A stretch of DNA of 64,000 nt. Origin: Morinoia aosen. Its lineage: Eukaryota > Arthropoda > Malacostraca > Amphipoda > Talitridae. Position numbers and translations under genes: made by a program. Below are positions 1-13,100 of this stretch, piece after piece (within the stretch, counting starts at the first letter, position 1; each line of letters begins with the position of its first letter). Under the pieces are notes generated by a model. That model had not been told where the DNA came from and made no database searches. It saw only the letters and a list, made by a program, of their open reading frames with translations. Location of the stretch: positions 66,073,936 through 66,137,935 of the forward strand of contig CM059564.1 of NCBI GenBank assembly GCA_030386875.1, given 5' to 3'.

Positions 1-2
1 AG

Positions 3-44
3 GACCTGAGGCGCATGGACCAACAGGAACCGGGATCCTCATAA
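3..44 (+). CDS. Possible last 13 codons of a gene that begins before the window
   Basis: From base 3 an open frame reads DLRRMDQQEPGSS and then stops with TAA at 42-44. An AATAAA signal follows at 371-376, which would give a 3' UTR of about 330 bases. The short, charged, polar tail looks like a protein C-terminus, and the following sequence turns A+T rich. There is too little to name a family, and a chance open stretch is quite possible. Confidence 0.25.
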   Translation, partial: DLRRMDQQEPGSS

Positions 45-768
45 AACAGAAGAAAGCAGAAGAAGAAGTCTCGAATACGGCGAGTAAAGTTGCAGAAACC
101 TCGAGAGTCGTGGCACTCATGTGTCGTAGTAATTGTGCGAGGACGTTGGCTTACTATTTTTACGTAAAAATAATATATCGCGGACTCTTAGTTTATTTGA
201 ATAGTAAATTCAACAACGACGGACGTCATATAATTTGTTGTCCACACATTTTGTCTCTTGATTTTTGAGTCAGCGCACCTCCTCGACAAGCCAAGAGACG
301 TAACTCGAGTGAAACAGAACGGGTGCCGTAAGGTGGCACAAGGCCGAAATAATTACTTTTTCCTTCACTAAATAAATTGTGGAGTAAAAATTATTTACAC
401 CTTTGAAATGAAGGAAAATTAAAAAGCCAGGTCAAAAGTTGCTCAAGTTCTAACATGAGACAATGATCTAGTCAACATAGGAGACAGCACTTTTCATTCA
501 AATTTTTTTTAATGAAAATTAGGAACTGTGGGGAGAATCTCATGGGTCAATAAGTGAGGACTCAAATTTTACTGAAATCTTAACTGCTGCTTCTAGATAT
601 GTAGAATTCAATGGTAGGGGTTTGTCCATTGTTTTTTTCACAACAATATCAGATAAAAATGAATATACTTAACATGTCAATGATTCTGGTAAAAACCAAC
701 AACTTAGCGTGATTCTCCTAATAAATTTCTTTCAAACAAACATGCATTAACTATCACAATTTGATCAA
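45..768. other. Possible 3' UTR, then A+T-rich intergenic DNA
   Basis: No convincing open frame was seen. The first 330 bases may be the 3' UTR of the preceding partial gene, ending near the AATAAA at 371. The remainder is A+T-rich and leads directly into the foldback element that starts near 769. Confidence 0.4.
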
Positions 769-1800
769 TATGCAGTTTAATGCGCTTAAGGAAATTAAAA
801 ATTCCGTTCCAAAGAATCAATAAAGAAACACATTTAAAAATGTTTTACATGAATGACATGCTGCTCGCTGATGCGTTATTTTTGAGTTATTCAACTTTGA
901 AATTTTTGTGTTAAATAGCAGTTCCAGTCAGTTGCGTGCTTGAGCTGAAGCTGTTAGTTAGACTGCGTTTGGGTACTTTGTAATTTATTATTCTGTTAAT
1001 CTGTATTCTGTTTATCAATGACTGGAACTATCTTCCGCTTCCGGAAGATGTGGTGACTGCTGCAACCATTGGTGCCTTCAAGACCAGACTGGACCAGTGT
1101 GCCTGATCCTTGAATGAGTGAGGGAGGTACTGATTTGTCTCACAAACGAGTATTAACTCTAGAACAGTCCATAGTAAGTGTTTGAGAAGTGAATGAGGGA
1201 TTATTTTAGAGAAAGTGTTTTGGTTTCACACAATTGTAAGATGAAGAGATGGGAGCCCTATAAGACAAAGTCTTGACCTCCCATGCTTTTGAACTAGGCA
1301 AGTTGAACTAGGTAAGTTATTATTAGCTGATCCTGCGGAGCTTGAACCCACTTCTAGGATGATTTAGTTAAAAACACAATAAAGGTTATCACCCAAAAAT
1401 ATTAGTGGGACTGGAATAGTGAATACTTGAACCTACGGTATTCTTTCCTACGATTTTGCTAATGTTCTACGGTGGCTGCCATATTGAAACTGATGTCAGC
1501 TGCATATCGATTTCAGTATTCACTATCCCAACAATAGTTTTGTGTTATTAACTAAAACATCCTAGAAGTGGGTTTAGGCTCTGCAGGGTCGGCTAATAAT
1601 AAATTACAAAATACTCAAGCGTACTAAAATGGTTCAAGCGCTACGCAACTGCTATGGAAGAAAAAAATTCAAAACTTGAATAACTAAAAAAAACGCATCA
1701 GCGAGCAGAACGTCACTCATATAAAACATTTTTAAATGTGTCCTGTTAGTGATTCTTGCGCATTAAACTGCATATTGACCAACAATTTTTAAAAATTTAT
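769..1800. repeat. Foldback (long inverted repeat) element
   Basis: The left side (769-992, then 1325-1420) reads as the reverse complement of the right side (about 1510-1800). Shared blocks include a stretch with ATGCAGTTTAATGCGC, one with CTCGCTGATGCGTT, and one with CACTTCTAGGATG. The centre lies near 1450-1500. The left arm is interrupted at 993-1316 by a LINE fragment. No transposase frame is present, so this is a non-autonomous foldback or MITE-like element. Arm divergence of roughly ten to twenty percent, judged by eye, suggests it is not recent. Confidence 0.8.
993..1316 (+). mobile_element. CR1-like LINE 3' fragment inserted in the foldback arm
   Basis: An open stretch just after 1000 reads NDWNYLPLPEDVVTAATIG followed by AFKTRLDQCA and a stop. 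This is the typical end of the reverse transcriptase protein of CR1-like LINEs (WNxLPxxVVxAxxLxxFKxxLD). The insert sits between two copies of TTATTATT (985-992 and 1317-1324). The foldback arm matches its partner on both sides only if the insert and one copy are removed. The insert is therefore a 5'-truncated retrotransposed copy with an 8-bp target duplication. Confidence 0.75.
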
Positions 1801-2781
1801 TTTTTCAAATTGGAATTAATAAGCTGTATAAAAATATTAAGAAAGAAATATTCTTATTTTGAGTTTTCAATAATTCAGGCTTTTTTAAAAATATTAGTTT
1901 TACTAAAAATAATATAGGTCAAAGATCAACCCTAGAAGAAAAAAAAAGTTGCCTTTCCTTTTATGAAATACAGTCCATTGGTCTGCTTGTTATAGACCCA
2001 GCAGACTAAAATTTAGGATGCCCTTAAAGATGCTGGTATTTCAAACTCGGTGGTTCAGCCCATATTCAAGCACAATGATGCAGGTCCTTCTGTGCCTCCC
2101 TCTTCAAAGGTTAGAATAGTCATTTTTGAACAGAGACTCTAAATTCATATTTACCTTGGTTATCAACAATTCTAAGTTGAAAACTTTATTGATCAACTAT
2201 TGCAGTGTTTTATCTAGCAGTAATTTGGTTGTAAGGCTGAGCAGTGCAACTCTCTCTTCAATATGTTGCCAGTTATAATCATGATGTTGGGGACTACTCT
2301 TTAAAATCTACTTCACTTTGTTTTAATTCTAGTGGACAGATATAGCCAACTAAGGTAGTTGAATTCATATGAAACAGGCCAAAGCAGTAGAGAAAATGAG
2401 GACAGACAATGATGAATGAGGACAGTTGAGCACCTGCTTCTTTCCAGCCATCTTTATAAGTAGCCTCTGTCATGAACACTTATCAGCTCTATTTTTTTAA
2501 TCCATCTCAGACCAGCATGCCACCACTTTTAACTTGCTAAAACAAGTGCATAAAACAATTTAAACCCAAGTTGACTGCCTATTGTCTTAGCACAGAGAAG
2601 TAGTCACTCCAGTGTCTCACATAGCTGTGCTCATTTTGAGGATAATGGCACTTTGACATTCATATAACTCTTGTAATGTAAACTTTGAATGTCTCTTTTG
2701 TACAGTAATCAATACAGTTCTCTAAGCAGTCTCCTTAACTGGTAAGAGACACCTTACTAAATATCTTGGACTTGATCCTAA
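1801..2781. other. A+T-rich spacer, no firm gene
   Basis: Apart from the exon-like segment at 2017-2109, listed separately, I see no coding signal here. Reading frames on both strands are short and lack recognisable motifs. The segment ends at the left end of the TTAA-type MITE. Confidence 0.4.
2017..2109 (+). CDS. Isolated exon-like segment (31 codons)
   Basis: A plausible acceptor (AAAATTTAG) precedes 2017 and a donor (AAG|GTTAGA) follows 2109. Between them are 93 bases, phase 0 on both sides, reading DALKDAGISNSVVQPIFKHN followed by DAGPSVPPSSK. The composition is protein-like, with small polar residues and prolines. It cannot be joined in phase to the 4190 exon of the BFR1-like gene unless another exon lies between them. 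It may be an exon of an unrecognised transcript, an exon remnant, or chance. Confidence 0.25.
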
Positions 2782-3323
2782 CCCTTTGGATACAACAATT
2801 CAAATGATTTAAGAAAAATTTTCCAAGGGAAAAATTTGTCATTACTCTGAATTGTCCATAAAATTGTCTTAGTTTGGATGATTTTAGCTTGAGCAAGTGT
2901 CTACTTCTTTATTTTAAGTTTTACAAATTGAATCTTTAAAGCTTTATGCTTGTCGGCAGAAATTTTCAATGTTGATAACAAAGTTTTTGAATTTATGAAG
3001 AAATTATTCACAAGTTTTTATTTTGCCCAAATTTATCAAAAATAAACAAAGTTCAGACAAAACTTGCTCAAGTTAAAAAGAAAGGTTATTGAATATGTTG
3101 CACAGACCCTGCAGCATGAACTTTGCGGTAACCAATGGTTATTTATGTGTGCAGACTGCTGGAATGTCAAAACTAGTTTTATGAATGCCTGTAATTTTCC
3201 TAATTTTGTTATTTACCTCAAAATATTCCCTCACTAGTTAAATTACTTCAAAATTAGGTTAGATGCCCTAAACAGGAAGCTCTAGCCATCTTGGCACTGG
3301 AGTAGCCATCAGTACCCAAAGGG
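2782..3323 (-). mobile_element. Decayed piggyBac-type (TTAA) MITE, inverted copy of the 63.4-kb element
   Basis: The ends read CCCTTTGG and CCAAAGGG, and the flanks are CTAA and TTGA, decayed forms of TTAA. The interior is collinear, in reverse orientation, with 63380-63957. Shared blocks include ACTCCAGTGCCAAG, AACTTGAGCAAG and the TTCGTATTTACGAAG region. No transposase frame exists, so it is non-autonomous. The decayed flanks and several internal differences say it is older than the copy at the right edge of the window. Confidence 0.75.
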
Positions 3324-4189
3324 TTGAGCAGTGCAGCAGTATGCAACTCTGCAGATCTTCCATTACTTGCTTCCCACTCCAATTCTATCATGTCCTTTCA
3401 AATTTCTTTTAAAATGATAACGATAGAAACATCTTCAAAAACAAGAGCTTACTCTTATCATATATTAATGTAGGCTTCTTTTATTTTTGAAGGAGAGAAG
3501 GTAAGCATGCTCTTAGTCTCTTACAAACATGAATGTCAACCTAGCAAAAGATGCAGGGATACATCTTCAAAATGTATGAAGTAGGCCAATTTCTATGAAA
3601 TTTAAATTTCATGATAAAAGGGAAATCCAATATGGCTAAGAATATCACTATAAACAATCATTATAGATATAAAAAAATCCATTTGCAATGCTCGTAAAAG
3701 TAATGAATCAAGGTGTTTAAAATTTTTAAAGGCCAACTACTTCCTCTGAATGAGATTAAAATGAAACATTGATATTCAAACAACAATAAAACAAAAAGCA
3801 TAGAAAATTTTAACAAATAATGGAAAGATTCACTGCTAAGTCGCATTCATTTATCATCCAAGTGAATATAGTATAAATTTTTCCCAGTACATTACAAATT
3901 TCAATGCTTGTTCCTCCGAAGAAGCGTTTTAGAGCACATGGTTATTGAGTAAAAAGAATTAATTTCAATGGTTCCAACTTCATGTTGAAGTTTGTTTATA
4001 TGAATATGCATAACTGCAATAAATGCCTGTTTTGTACTAATATTTGCTTTCAATTCCAGAATAATTGTTTTACAATGTAGCATAATGATCCTTTATAAAA
4101 TAGAAATGATATATTGCTGGAGGGTTTCATGTGATGGCTAATTTTATTTGTTGTTATTTTGTCAAATAAATATTTATATTTTTATGCTG
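3324..4189. other. Upstream region of the BFR1-like gene
   Basis: A+T-rich DNA holding the dispersed repeat at 3605-3856. No clear TATA or CCAAT arrangement could be assigned. The promoter and any 5' UTR exon of the gene that starts coding at 4190 were not identified. Confidence 0.4.
3605..3856 (+). repeat. Dispersed repeat, second copy at about 44878-45115
   Basis: This segment and 44878-45115 share, in the same order, GGCTAAGAATATCA, ATAAAAAATCCAT, an AAAATTTTTAA-type block, a TGAGATTAAAA-type block, and AATGGAAAG followed by a CATTCATTTAT block. No open frame is conserved. The element type is unknown; it is probably a short interspersed or MITE-like sequence. Confidence 0.65.
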
Positions 4190-7100
4190 ATGGCTGGTAA
4201 AGCTATCAATCCAATTGTACCTTCAACACCATTGAAAAATGGAAACAAAGATTCTCATTCTAAAATATCAGTGCTAACAAATCTTCGGAATTGTGATGAC
4301 CAAATTACTTCTCTGGAAACTCTTATTGAGAACAACCTCAAGGAAGAGGTAAGCATTTTATAAAAATGAACTTTCTGTTTGAAGTTGTGTGTTGTTACTG
4401 TGGTGTTTATTCCCGCAAGATAGTGCTTCGGAGATGTGACGCTGGTTGTGGGCTGACAGAGGAGTCAGTTGGCGAGTGGCTGTGCTCGTGTGAGGTTCAT
4501 TGCATGTGCGTTCTATGCATTGTCCTTGATATCAATTGGCTGTTGGACTGTGGCAGTGTTAATTTGTGTGACTGGGTAATAGTCGGATGCTTGTGTGGAG
4601 TGTGGTGCGGGGGTTGGGCTCAAGGTGAGGCAGCGAGTGGTTGTAGGGGCAAAGGAGACCACGAGGCAGCTAGGCTACGGTGCTGCTTGGCACAAGGCTT
4701 TCTCGTACAGAGCAGCTGGGCTGTGAGTGTTTTGAAAGTAAGCGCGTGCATGCGTGAAGTAGCTGGGTTACGTTTTTGCGCAAGGTATTATTTTGCTTTT
4801 TGACCACTAGCTATCTAGGCATTTTAGCTTATGGCTGTGGTAGCCATCTTTGTTGCTGGCTGGGCTGGCAAGATGGCGGCGGTTGGGGCTGATGATCTGG
4901 GATCATCATTGCCGCCGGCTGAGGGCAAGTCGGGCTTGTTTGTGGATGTTGGCCAATATCCTGACTCAGGCGCGTAGGCCGATTCTGGATTGGTTGTCTA
5001 GGCAGCTGCCGAAGTTGACCGGCGATGGGTCGGTCGATGTGCTTAAGTAGCTGGGGAACCTGGAGAGATTCTGCCTACTGAAGCGTGTGATGCCGGCCAA
5101 CAGCATCGGCTTTATGCTCAATGGCAAAGCCGCTGGGGTGTATTGCCGTATGACTCGGTAATGCTGCTCAGTGGGAGGTAGTGAAGGATACTCTGGTCGC
5201 TGAGTGTGTTACTTGGGCAGGAGGCCTGAAGGCGGTTCACCGAGCGTCACCTAGGAGCTAACGATTTGGTGGACGTGTATCTGCACTGCTTGAAATGCAT
5301 ATGTGTGAGGGCAGGTTTGTCTTCGGGGGATTTGGCTTTTAGAGTCAAGTTTTACGAAGGGTCTCTCTACCTCTCTATATGACTAGGCAGTTGTGCGTGA
5401 GGACGCGGTACTGCGCCGTTCAATGCTTTGGTGTTGATCCGTAGGGTATGATTGCTGTGTGGACTGATACCAGTTCCCTTGGGGTCGGTGTGGCCTTTGT
5501 GGTTGATGGCCTCATGGTTGAGGATGCGTCTTTGCTCCACAAGGAGTCAGACAATCTTCAAATTAATGTGACTGAGTTGGAGGTGTTACGCGAAGCATCA
5601 ACTTGTTGATTGCGTGGGGGCTTAAGATCTTCACGGTTGCCTGGGATTCCCCAATAGTCGTCAACTGAATGGACAGTACTGTCGATGGCCGCAATCGTGT
5701 TCGCACAAAGGACACGGCGGAGATGCTCGTGAAGCGACGTTGTGGTGTGGTCTTTGAAACGATTGCTGAGCATGGTGTGGTCGTGTCTGTTTGCTTCGTT
5801 TTGACAATCAAGAACAAGACCAATCAGATGACCTGGGTACTTAATAGGTGGCTTAGTTACCGCAATGCTGCTAAAGCCATAACAGAGATATCTATTGTGC
5901 GACTGGAGAGAGGCATCCTCGACTGGAGAGAGTCGAGGATGCCATTTGGGCGGCTCATTTGCCACAACATTTGGACATGGATCGGACGTTTTACCTGGCT
6001 TGGCAGATGCGTAGTAAACTCGCAAGAGTAGGTGTAACATGAGCTCACTGGATGCGAGGGCTGTCAGCGGATCGATCCTGCTTTACGGGAGGATAACCTC
6101 ATGGTACGAAGGGTCTTTCTGTGGTGGAGTGCTACCGCTCTGTTGCGGTTGATGTGACTCATTACGGTTCCAACTCTGCCTGTCCATGATTGACTGTGGA
6201 CCATCGCGATGTGCTATTTGGGGGTGGCGGCAGCTCAACGGGTCAGCAGCGAGTATTGTTGCTCGTTTTCTAGAGGTCGTAATTGAGCAAGGGCTGTGTG
6301 ATGAATTGTTGTTGGACAATTCAATGGCGTTCCGTTCATCAACTATTGAGTAGTTTACTGAAGAGTGGGGGATTTTTCTGCAATTCTGTGCCGCTTACGT
6401 CCCGAGTGGAAACAGAATCGTCGGGAGGAATCACCGGACGATCAAGAAAATCGCCGCTAGGGACAGAATTTTTCATGAGGAGGCCACGTTTTAGAACAAC
6501 GTGACGCCTCGGAAGGAGACATGCCAGCTCAGTCCATTCGAATGGTATTTTTTGGGTACCACTGGTGAGTACCGTTTGATGTCAATCTTCTGGTGGTTGA
6601 TGACTGCAAGAACAACAGTTTTGCTGTTGGTGGCGAGGTGTGGGTGAAACCCCCACCGCCCATGTGCACGAAGCAGTAAACGTCTGACAAGGTCACTGGC
6701 GTCATGTTTGAGCATGTGGTGTGCGTAGACGATATGCCCAGGCATGTGCGTGACGTTAGGGAACGTCAGTTTGGTGGTGAGCGGGGCAAGCTTCCTGTGA
6801 ACCATGCCGTGCTGCTGACGCCACGGAGCCCGAGCCAGTGGTCTTGGGTGAAATGGGGGACTACGATGTGACTCTCTTTACATTGCCGGAGAAAGTTGTA
6901 GTTGACGCCTTGAACAGGGAGCTCGTTGAGCTGGCGGTGGATAGCGAGTTGCCTGATGATCCTCAGGGAGGAGAGGGTGATGAGTGAAATGCTGCTGGCG
7001 ATGATGCTGTTGTGCATCGAGATGAGCCTGAGCCCTTGAGGCGGTCGCAACGAGAGCGGCGGCGTCCCGCATACCTGAATGAGTATGAGTTGTAGGCACT

Positions 7101-10100
7101 TGTGACATGAGTTTCATAAGAAGGGAAGATATGGTGTAAACTCCCGAGAGTTGCCGCAAGATGGCACTGTGGAGGCTTGGCGCTGGTTGCTGTCTGGCTT
7201 TGAAGGTTGGCGAGTAGTTGTGTTGTGAGGGGATTGCAAGTATGCTCTGTGCATTTGTCCTCAGGGATTTCTCAGCAGTTGTGACTGCAGTCGGAGCCTT
7301 GTGCAGAGAGTGCTTAGTGGGTTGGGTCGAGGCAAGGCAGCGGTGGTTGTAGGGGTAGGAGGAGACCACGATGCAAGTGGGCCTACGAGTGCAGAAGTGC
7401 ACTGTGCAGCTAGGCTGCACAAGTGCTTTTGAGGTAAGCAAGTGCACATGTAGCACATATTTACTATGTTTTTTGACCATTTTAAACTTTTTGGCCAAGG
7501 AAATGGAGGTTCAAACTAATTACCATATCATTGTAGGGGGTGGTGCGTGGAGCCCTGTTGTCCTTTGTCTGGGTGCCTATGCTCGGCTTGGGTTGTCTAC
7601 CTTAGAAAGCTGCAGAGGTGAGTTGCTTCTTTATTAAAAATGTAAATGTAAGCCTGTAACTAACGTATATTTTCAGGCTAAGGTGCTGCAAAAGAAAAAG
7701 AAGCTGGAGGAGAGCAAGGAGAAGTTGTGTGAGCAGCAGCCTAAACTTCAAGAGAAGCTGCAGCAGGTCATTGAAGCAATTACCAGTTCTGAGAGTGAAT
7801 GCTTCAGCTTGAGGAAAAAGGTAGGTCAGCATTTCATCCCCAAATTTAGTACAAAATTTCATAGATGAAATGGATTAAACTAAACTGAAATGTAATTTTT
7901 TGTTATAGTTTTACATATCTCTGCCATGAAATTATTTTGTCATATCTGGCTTTTAATCATTGTCAAAAACTCTATTTTTGAATTTTTTTGGGGGGGAATC
8001 ATCAATTTAAGCTCATTTTCCTAACATCGAAAGTCTATAAAATCTCACAAAGAATCTGATGCAATTGTGGAGTAATTTCAACTGTGGGAGCTTGCTCTCA
8101 TACATCTTTATGATGTTGAACCCTGAGGTGATTGTGACTGGGGAATCTTAATGTGAGGCAAAGAAGTGTATATCTTAGCCTTCTCTAGGGGTTACAACTA
8201 CTGCATCTATGGGGATTAGCACTCCCAGAGAAAACATGTCAAGTCCACAGCTGAAAGTTAGGTTTGCTCTTCTTGATATAGTACTGGAGTTATGGACCAT
8301 CTTTTTCAGGTCATTGCTGTTTTTTTTCAGCACCTACCATTTTTGTCTCAAACTTTATCTTATTTCATGAACTTCATTACTGTTTCTATGCGCAAGGGAT
8401 CTTGTGTGGGAACATACCTTGAACATAGATTATCCTTTTCATCAAATACTAAAGGTGACCTTCTCTTTGGAACACCTTCCCTTGGGTTAGGGAAGCCTAA
8501 ACAATAATCATGAGTATTATATTTCTGTTTCAAGTTAAACAGGTACTTGAATTTACTTGATGTTTTTAGGGAAGCCTAAACAATAATCATGAGTGTTACA
8601 TTTCTGTTTCAAGTTAAGCAGGTACTTGAATATACTGTTTTTTAGGTTGCCAACTCTTCGCTGCCTGTCCGGCTACTTATGTTAAATTTATTTATTATGT
8701 GCAAGCTGTACAAAACCTCTTAACAATTTGCAGGTTGGGATCTCTGGTTCTCTGTGATACGGTGATAGAGAGATTTTAATCATAATTTCTAAGTGCTGAT
8801 ATAAAATGTAATATCTAACTGAAGAAAATAAAATTTAATATCCAATAAATTTTATTGCGGCATGAATTGTACAGCTATTCATTTTGTATGGGCAAATTTT
8901 TCAAAGATACTGATCATTTGAATCCAGTGAGATCTCTTATGAGCTAGATGCTAGAAAATTGAGTTTATTTTCTTTTCCAATTTTAGACTGATATTTCAGT
9001 TGCCCTATTTGAGCCGCCGCGCTGTTGTGGACAACATTGGCCTGTTGGAACTGCAGTTGCGTCTGCACAACTACCGGCCTCGTGAGGAGGAGCTCATGCT
9101 GCGTGAGATCAGCAAGCTCCGCAACTCTCTGCCGGTGCTTGAGGAGTACAGAACGAGTGTGCAGCACAACAGGCAGTACCGCAGTGACCGGGTCAGGCTC
9201 GTCAGCCAGCGCAATGATTGCTATGACAGGTTGCAGGCTCTCCTGCCCAAAATACAGTCTTGTTCTGACCAGCTGTCCAGCGTGCAGCAAACTCTTCAAG
9301 AGAACAGAGAAGGTTTGCTCTCACTTGCGCTTCATTTAAAATTCTATTAGCCAAAATTTTCTTTGATAACTCTAAAGATTCAATCTTTTGTTACCTAATT
9401 TTAGTACTGGTAAGGATATTAAAAGTAGTTTAAAATTCTATTAGAACTATAAAATGTATGCACAAAAGCTATTAGTTTGATAAATACTGGTTACGCATGA
9501 GAATACAACTATTATATCATTAGGAATTAGCATTCCCGTAAAGAAGCTGTGATCCTGAGCTGAAAGTTAGGTGTGCCTTTTTTTGTTGAAATAAAATAGT
9601 TTTTTTAATAGTTTAGGACTCTATTTTTGGTTCACTTCTTTCCTTTTCTTCACCCCTATGACTTCTTTTTTTGTTCAGAAACCTAAATACCTCTCATAGT
9701 TTAACATTTATATGTTACACCTTTTGTAATTATTTGGAGATTTTGTAATACTTCTTAATTATAGCTATTAAAATAAAAATTTTATGTATAGTAATAACCT
9801 GAACCAAGAGTTTTGTTAGCCTGCACACTTTCTACAACATTCATGCAACCATCACACTTGTTGCAGTAAAAGATGACCTAGCACTGCTCTACTCGCCATT
9901 GAGATGCTGGTGAATCATACAATTTTGATTGTTATAGCATTGTTTCCTGTTGTCACTGCTGGTGAATCATACAATTTTGTTTGTTATAGCATTGTTTTCT
10001 GTTGTCTGTACATGTATTTCATTGGTTTCGTCAATCTGCATCGCGATTTTTTGAATCGTACTAACTGCAGGTGGATGTGCAAAGAGTGTTTTCATGAAGT

Positions 10101-13100
10101 TATTAAGAAAGTTCATCATGATGAGGCTGATCACCACACCCGCAGGCCTCGAGGAAGTGAAGCAACACAAGGCTCACCTGCTTGAGGTTGCCAAAAAGCA
10201 GCTAGAGAAAAAGCGGCGGCGTCAGCAGGAGAGCGAGCAGCACAAAGATGGCGCCAACTCCTCACTCGCACCCCCAGCTGGTGCTTGTGAGGTGCCTCTC
10301 ACTCCTAGGAGGTTAGTAAAACTCGGCTCAGGAAAGTATTCTTGAAAATATCTTTTACGCCCATGGCTTAACGCTTTGAAGACGTATTGGTACTTTATGT
10401 GTACCGCAGGGTAAATTGCTCGTTCAGGTACCAAAGTAAATGAACAGCATTTCAGTGTTTTCACTACCTCCATTTAAAATAGACAATAGCGTACAAGTTG
10501 AAATGTTTTAGTGCTATTATGTTTACCACGCTTTTTGGAAAGGATATAAATATTAAAGCAGTAAAGACTGGTTTTAAATTCTGCAACTTCCAACCTACCC
10601 AATTCAACCAAAGCAACCGTGCAACCATAGCGCCAACGTGTTAATTTGGTATCCAATTTACCTATCATTTTACCAAATTGGTTGATTTCGCCTTGCTGGA
10701 ACTGGGTAACTTTGAAAGCGTAATCAAGGCAAAAAGAGCTTTCAAAATTAATTTGTAATGAATATTTTGAATGTGAAAATAGGGTTTTTAATGTAATATC
10801 TTTCATTGTTTCCAAAAATTTAGTTTTTTGTGTCTCTCGATATCCCAAGTCAGTGATGCTTGTGTGGTGAGATGTACAACTGTGCTTGTATTGACAGTCG
10901 TCTTAAGTTGCGTCTGGCTTCAGCGTTGTTTTGTTTTTGACAAATCACTTGTGCAGCACAAACTTGAAAAGCCATTGTGTCTAGTTTTTAAATACTCATT
11001 CCTATGAGATGGCTTAAAACTTCTTAAAGTCATCAATAATTTTTCATCCTTCTACAATGCAGTAACTTTGCACTGTTTTCTTGATAGTTGCACCTAATGC
11101 CGCGCGGGCTTGGTTTTAGCCAAGCACGTTTTTTCAGATTTGTTGTTGTTTTTTTTCCAGATTTGTTTTTTAAGATTTGGTAAATTATCCCTTTGCTTGA
11201 GTCGCAAATGCACTAAATATTTATAATTACAAAAAATACTGAGGTAATTCAGCATTTTTAGTTAAAAACTTTTCAAATTCCAGCTCCATTATCAGTTCAT
11301 ATTCGAAACATCTATTACGATGATTAAAACCATAAATAAATTTAAAACTATCACGTCAAGTAAACATAGTTATATTATATTCGTATTGAACATAACTATT
11401 GGGAATGTTTTTGTTTATGTACGTCGTACAATCCTTGAATGAGAGGACACCATTTTCTAATGCTGGCTTCACAAAGACATGATACTTTGCAGGGTGGTCC
11501 CTGTTGAGCGTGACGTCTACGGCTCGGAGTTGGCTGCGTGTAACAGGCTGCTGCAATACTGTCGTTCTGTGGGCCCAGTTACTACCGTCCCTTGCTGTGA
11601 CGCCACACCCACTTCCGTGTCCTCAGCTGCTTCTGTTGGTGGCAGCAAGCAGGGAGCTACTCCTCACTTGGAGGGAGCTCGTGCTGGCACATTCTACTGC
11701 AAACCCAAGGACGATTTGGAGCCAAGCCATGGTCTGCAAGCATCTCAACAGAACTCACACAAGAAAAAGAAAGCCCGAAACCGAGCCAAAAAAGATCTCA
11801 GGCATCCACCTGATGTCATTGGTCACTTTTTGGACCTTGGCATAGAGGTGCCTAAGAATGCCCTTGATATCCCTGCTGTCATTATTGATGTTCAGCAAAA
11901 ACTGAACTATTACGAAATGCTCAATGAACAAATTTATTTTGATACTGTGAAGGCTATTCGGGCAGAGGATGAGACAGCTGACATAATTCACGTAGCATAT
12001 CAAACGAGCGATCATTCAAAGAAAAGAAAGGATTATAACAAGCCTTGCTCGAGTGGTTCTAGTAAGAAGATAGAATCCCTTGATGCAAGAGAGGGCTCTG
12101 CAGGATTTGTGTGCCATAGAACGTATAATATTTTTGAGAGTGATGCCAATGTTGAGCTACTGGTAGGAAGCTCACCTCCTAAGCTTTACTCTGACATTGC
12201 TAAACTTCCTCTAACTCAAGTTGTCGAGCAACGCTCGTTTTCGCATCCTGTGGAGCTTACTCTCGACGAAAATCGAATACCTTCTTCTCTTAGTGAACCA
12301 TCACAAGGTACTTTGACTGCAGCAGCTAAAGTTTGTGCTGAAAATCTTTCGCCTGGTGAGATGATAACTTCAGCTGAAGAGTCCACCAAGGCTGTAGAAG
12401 AAAGAACTTCTGAAGCACTTGGTAAGGGAAATATTTGCTGTGTGCGTGAGGGAGAATCACAACCTCTACCACAATTTACGACAGAATCACTTCGCATTAA
12501 TGCCTCCAATGTTGCTTCATTTGTTGATGTGAAGTTGATCTCACTAAATTTAGACAACCCTCGTAGCAAAGATTGCTCTGAAGAAAAGGATAGCGTCTCT
12601 CTTGGCGGAGTTGTTGGCATTCCATCAATGTCTACTCAGCGCTCTGGCAGTGATAATGATGATTGTGAGAGCGGTGTCTATGAGGCTGATTGTGCTCAGA
12701 GGATGAACTTGATGAGAATTACTGATAATTCCAGTTTGGTACCAGGGAATCTTCAGAAGTCTGCACTGGAACCTCCTCTACATTCATCTGCTGTTCAAAG
12801 AAATATTAGTTCTCCTACCATTGACAGCAGTATATTAACATTCCATGGGCAGCCAAATATTATTGTTGAATGCGTTAGCGAGTGCACCACTGAAGCGAAC
12901 ATTGTAATGGACCCGTCCTGCAGTAGCGATAGTAACTCCTCCAGTGGGTGCTCATGTGCAGGCAGCTCAAGTGCATCCTCTATGCGAGGCGTTACGTCTC
13001 ATGACCAGCGAGAAACACTGCCTCTTCCTGGCCAAAACCCAGCCAAACTTCCTGGAAAACAGTCTTCTGTTGCGTGTTGCACAGAATCAGGTTCTGATTC

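Noticed and set aside
5558..7498. Several 60-200-codon minus-strand frames
   Set aside because: These are antisense shadows of the G+C-rich LTR element, whose real coding remnants (RNase H, integrase) are on the plus strand.
7537..7617. Exon-like segment with good acceptor and donor in intron 1 of the BFR1-like gene
   Set aside because: It is 81 bases long, phase 0, but carries an in-frame TAG, and it lies at the edge of the LTR element. Skipping it gives a clean coding join. It could be a poison exon, but nothing supports its use.
8987..8999. Alternative acceptor 13 bases upstream of exon 3 of the BFR1-like gene
   Set aside because: Using it would add 13 bases and break the reading frame; the acceptor at 8999 keeps phase 0.
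9025..9339. Second plus-strand frame in the third BFR1-like exon
   Set aside because: Cys/Ser-rich shadow of the coiled-coil frame; it does not join the neighbouring exons in phase.
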